Source of the DNA: Paramecium octaurelia
Lineage: Eukaryota; Ciliophora; Oligohymenophorea; Peniculida; Parameciidae
Direction of reading: 5' to 3'
Assembly (NCBI GenBank): GCA_905182995.1
Contig: CAJJDP010000107.1
Coordinates: forward strand, 343,809-393,576
Length of the DNA stretch: 49,768 bases
In this document: piece by piece, positions 46,734-49,768 of the stretch
Numbering within the stretch: position 1 is the stretch's first letter
How the letters are laid out: the number at the start of each line of letters is the position of its first letter
Position numbers and translations under genes: made by a program
Notes under the pieces: model-generated
Database searches by the model: none
The model's input: the letters and a program-made list of their open reading frames with translations, nothing else
What the model was told of the DNA's origin: nothing

Positions 46734-48192
46734 TTGAATGTGATGCTGCTTCTTATACCATGAAAGACATTTTCCTTGTTATATTGATGACACATAAAAC
46801 TAATATTAATTTATGATGACGAATTCTTATTCTTTATGCAAAGCATACTGATTTTACTTCAAGATAAACTCTAGTTATTAGGATTTTATAAGCTACATCT
46901 TAATATCAGTAAGACATAGCTTGATACTAAAGGTCTAATTTCCAAATATATATATTTAAAAATGATAATCGCTAGCTCACCCTTTGATTCATCTGTAATT
47001 TTCAGATTTCATAGGAATGCCTTGGAATAGTGATATTATTGCAAGGTTACTTTTCTACTTCATAAAATGCTCCTTAAATTTCTTTAGTGGAATGAATTCT
47101 CAACTCGTATGTTCTCCAATGTAATGAATGTGCCTTTAATTGTTTTTAATTTAACACAATTTTAGCCTTCTCCTATATTTGTTTAACATGAAGCCACTGT
47201 ATCTAAAGCTACTTTTAGTTTAGCATCAACGTTTATTCAATGTTCATGAATTATATGAAGTAAATTAAATAAGAGCTCATATCCTTTTCGAACATCTTTT
47301 ATTTTTATCAATTGTGCAAGCTATTAAATTTAGTGACCCTAACAAATCTCCCATTTCAACATGATTAATCATTAAAGTCAGAGTTCAAATTACAGTAATG
47401 GATGTAGTTACAATTTCAAATAAGTTGCATTTTATTTCTGTCAATTACATTATAGAATGCTAATTGAATCAAACTGATGCAGAATGAATCAACAATTACA
47501 TCAAAAGTATAAAAGACCCAAGTCCATTTTTCCTTCAATAATATAATAGAAACTATATAAGTAGAACTGGCATAACCAAAAAAAAAAAATTATTAAGTGA
47601 CCCATGAAGCTTCTTAGTTGCTTTAATACCTTGGTGCTTTAGCCTTGTATAAAAAATATTCTAGCTATTAAGAGTAAGTACCATGAGGAAAAAAAGGATC
47701 ACTTCATTCTATTTTCACAAGTGGCTTCCACATTTTGAAGTGCAATACATTTAATTTTGTTGAAATTTATAAAACCATGATTCACCAAGACTGGATGGCT
47801 TAATTATATCATGTCACATAATTTGCAGAAAGAATATAAAATGAAACACATAGTATAAATATTATCAGCCTTTTAATCAACATTAGTAACAATTTCATCA
47901 GCTAACAAAAACATGTATGAGAATATCATTGATGGATGGTTGTTATTGGAAAATCTTTGATATACATATATATTCGACCTTGGAATTGAGTACTTCAGTA
48001 GAGTTTATAATATTCCGAAAGAAATTTTATAGTGGATGTGAAAAAAAAGAAAGGAAAAAACCAAAAATAGAAAAGCAAAACAGTCAGTAAGTTTTCATTA
48101 GGGCAATTTAATAATACCATACTATACTATATGAGAAATTCAACATACATATTCTTAAACTGAAACATCCAGTACATAGTAGAAATTAATGA
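46734..48192. other. AT-rich spacer, no supported gene
   Basis: About 1.5 kb with TGAs at short intervals in the frames I read. An A10 run lies near 47,580. No repeat, RNA gene or domain motif can be supported. Confidence 0.4.
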
Positions 48193-49614
48193 GCTATTGC
48201 AACTTGTATGACAACAAGTTTAATAGAAGTCACATTGATGAATTGGTTGGTATGTAAGAAGTAGTTAGCAGCACCATTTATTCAAGCCTTTGATGTACCA
48301 AATAACGAAAGAAGGGAAACATCAAATTTAGTTTGCTTATACATTCTTTTGAATGGGGTACTTAAACAGCATTTATGATAAATTCGTAACATCACTCTAA
48401 ATGCTTCTATTATGATGTTAAAAAATGGCTAACAGAAAAGTGAAGATAAATTTGCAGTATTCCAAACTACACATATAACTACTACTCAGCCACCATGAGG
48501 TTACTTTAATAAGATCAATATTACACTTTTACTGGATCAGTGCATCTGATGGCAAATGTTGCAATTTAACTTGGATAAGTTTAATACCGGCCTTTTAAAT
48601 TATAACTAACTGTTAAAAGGAGAATACTATGTTAAAAATCTCTTTGTATAAATTTGCAAAAAAATTCTCAATAGATGAACAACAATTAATCTGGAAATTA
48701 AGCTTATAAAGAATCACACGGCAGTTAAATAACACTTTGGATACCCTTAAGGAAAGTAATACCAGCATCAGGGTATAATATTTGATCACTTTGGAAAATT
48801 CTTAACATATATAGCAACACTAAACAAGTGGTTAATAACCTTGACATATAATTTGCTTTGGATCTCAAAAAGATCCAGCTGGTTATGGAAATCTATATTT
48901 TACTACATTTCTCTACATTATTTGGCCTCATCTCTAACTAATAATATTAAAATGCCAGGATAAAAGTTGGATGATTAACTTTGTACTACTTTAAATTTAA
49001 TTATTATATAATATGTAGCTAAAGCATGCAAACTATGTTGATTTGACTGTTCCTTAAGCTTTCTATCTTCAAATAAATGTGTTCATAATTTTGATAACTG
49101 CCATCCTTTTCCCTTATTTGTATTTATTAAGGGTTAACATTTTGATTCACAATTAAATACAGGACAAATTACTAAACATCGTTACTTACATCTTGAGTTT
49201 TAGTCTATAGGCTTAATAGAAAAAGGATCTCCTTCCAAATAGCACTCTTCTTTTTATCAAATGATAGGCTTATTAAAATGCTGTATCTCTCAAATTATAA
49301 TCTTTGTTGTGCTTTTACTAATGACTCTCATTCAAAACTGGATGCAAAAGTATTCGAAGTGCAAATTTAATTTTAATTATATTTTATCAAGAGATCCTCA
49401 CTAGTCTTTATGGATGCTTGACTTTTCAATTTTGAATTGTCTATTTCCCAAAATGTCAAGAGTATATTTATACTTTGTAATTTTAAATGCGCAATTATAG
49501 TAACTTTAAGAGGATATTCGTCTAAATAACGGAGGAATTTCACAACACCATCCAGCAGAAATATTTAACCCAAAAATTATTATTACTTTTAAACAAAATT
49601 AAATACTTATTTGA
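48193..49614 (+). pseudogene. Long frame with five in-frame TGAs, probable Cys-containing membrane protein
   Basis: One register covers 473 codons with TGAs at 48,376, 48,496, 48,547, 48,676 and 49,039, ending at TGA 49612. Sections between them are protein-like: AFDVPNNERRETSNLVCLY, HFGYPQGKQYQHQGIIFDHF, a Trp-rich part (WISKRSSWLWKS), a small Cys cluster (KCVHNFDNCHPF) and a clear membrane helix (CISQIIIFVVLLLMTLIQNW). The last 190 codons are uninterrupted. A secreted or membrane protein gene in decay is the best reading. Truncation at the window edge does not affect it. No family is recognised. Confidence 0.4.
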
Positions 49615-49768
49615 TTATAACATTCTGTTATGCGTTACTGCACAAAAACTGTATTATTCCTATGTAGTTTAATCAGCGAAAGCATGTGTTAATTTTATAG
49701 CAAAATAATCACAGAAATTATTAGTTTATCTTATGGCAATTCATTTAAATATATTCCTTATATCAATT

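Noticed and set aside
22420..49614. TGA as a Trp codon (Paramecium mitochondrial code) to explain in-frame TGAs
   Set aside because: The same frames use TAA and TAG as sense codons, which that code does not allow, and the intact nuclear genes here end at TGA.
1..49768. Reading the window with the standard genetic code
   Set aside because: It breaks the WD40 and Cys-rich genes into fragments under 130 residues, while TAA/TAG as Gln gives one frame of 1,569 codons with intact repeats.

Overview
The window is one end of a ciliate macronuclear chromosome, almost certainly from a Paramecium of the P. aurelia type. It opens with C-rich telomere repeats (bases 1-57), is very AT-rich, and reads as long proteins only when TAA and TAG are taken as glutamine and TGA as the sole stop (ciliate nuclear code). 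The confident genes carry the very short introns (about 22-29 bases, GTA...TAG) that are typical of Paramecium. All calls below use that code. I had no search tools, so family names rest on motifs I could read.

Layout. 1-3.1 kb: telomere, a 122-codon open frame, and a decayed TPR-protein gene on the minus strand. 3.1-13.1 kb: a giant plus-strand gene for a cysteine-rich surface protein. It has a start exon with a tiny intron, about two dozen growth-factor-receptor-like Cys modules separated by micro-introns, a roughly 1,000-residue ectodomain ending in a GPS-like motif, one membrane helix, then a multi-helix tail. 13.3-15.3 kb: a decayed second gene with Myxococcus-type Cys repeats and a multi-helix tail. 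15.4-19.2 kb: an inverted, decayed paralogue of the back half of the giant gene. 19.2-28.1 kb: eroded open frames plus a 1,310-base exact duplication joined by a single N (24,800), which is best explained as an unmerged assembly overlap. 28.1-32.8 kb: an uninterrupted minus-strand gene of 1,569 codons encoding an N-terminal acylation signal, pentapeptide-like repeats, about 30 WD40 blades and a conserved-looking tail. 32.8-49.8 kb: no confidently intact gene; relics of zinc-finger/WD40 proteins on both strands, a secreted or membrane protein with several in-frame TGAs, and other frames that stay in register between isolated TGA codons.

Taken together this is a subtelomeric domain with two well-preserved repeat-rich genes (one probably displayed at the surface, one probably tethered to the inner face of a membrane) inside a graveyard of related fragments. 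The intact giant gene beside truncated and inverted relatives looks like a subtelomeric surface-protein family that expands and decays. Any role in antigen switching is inference only.
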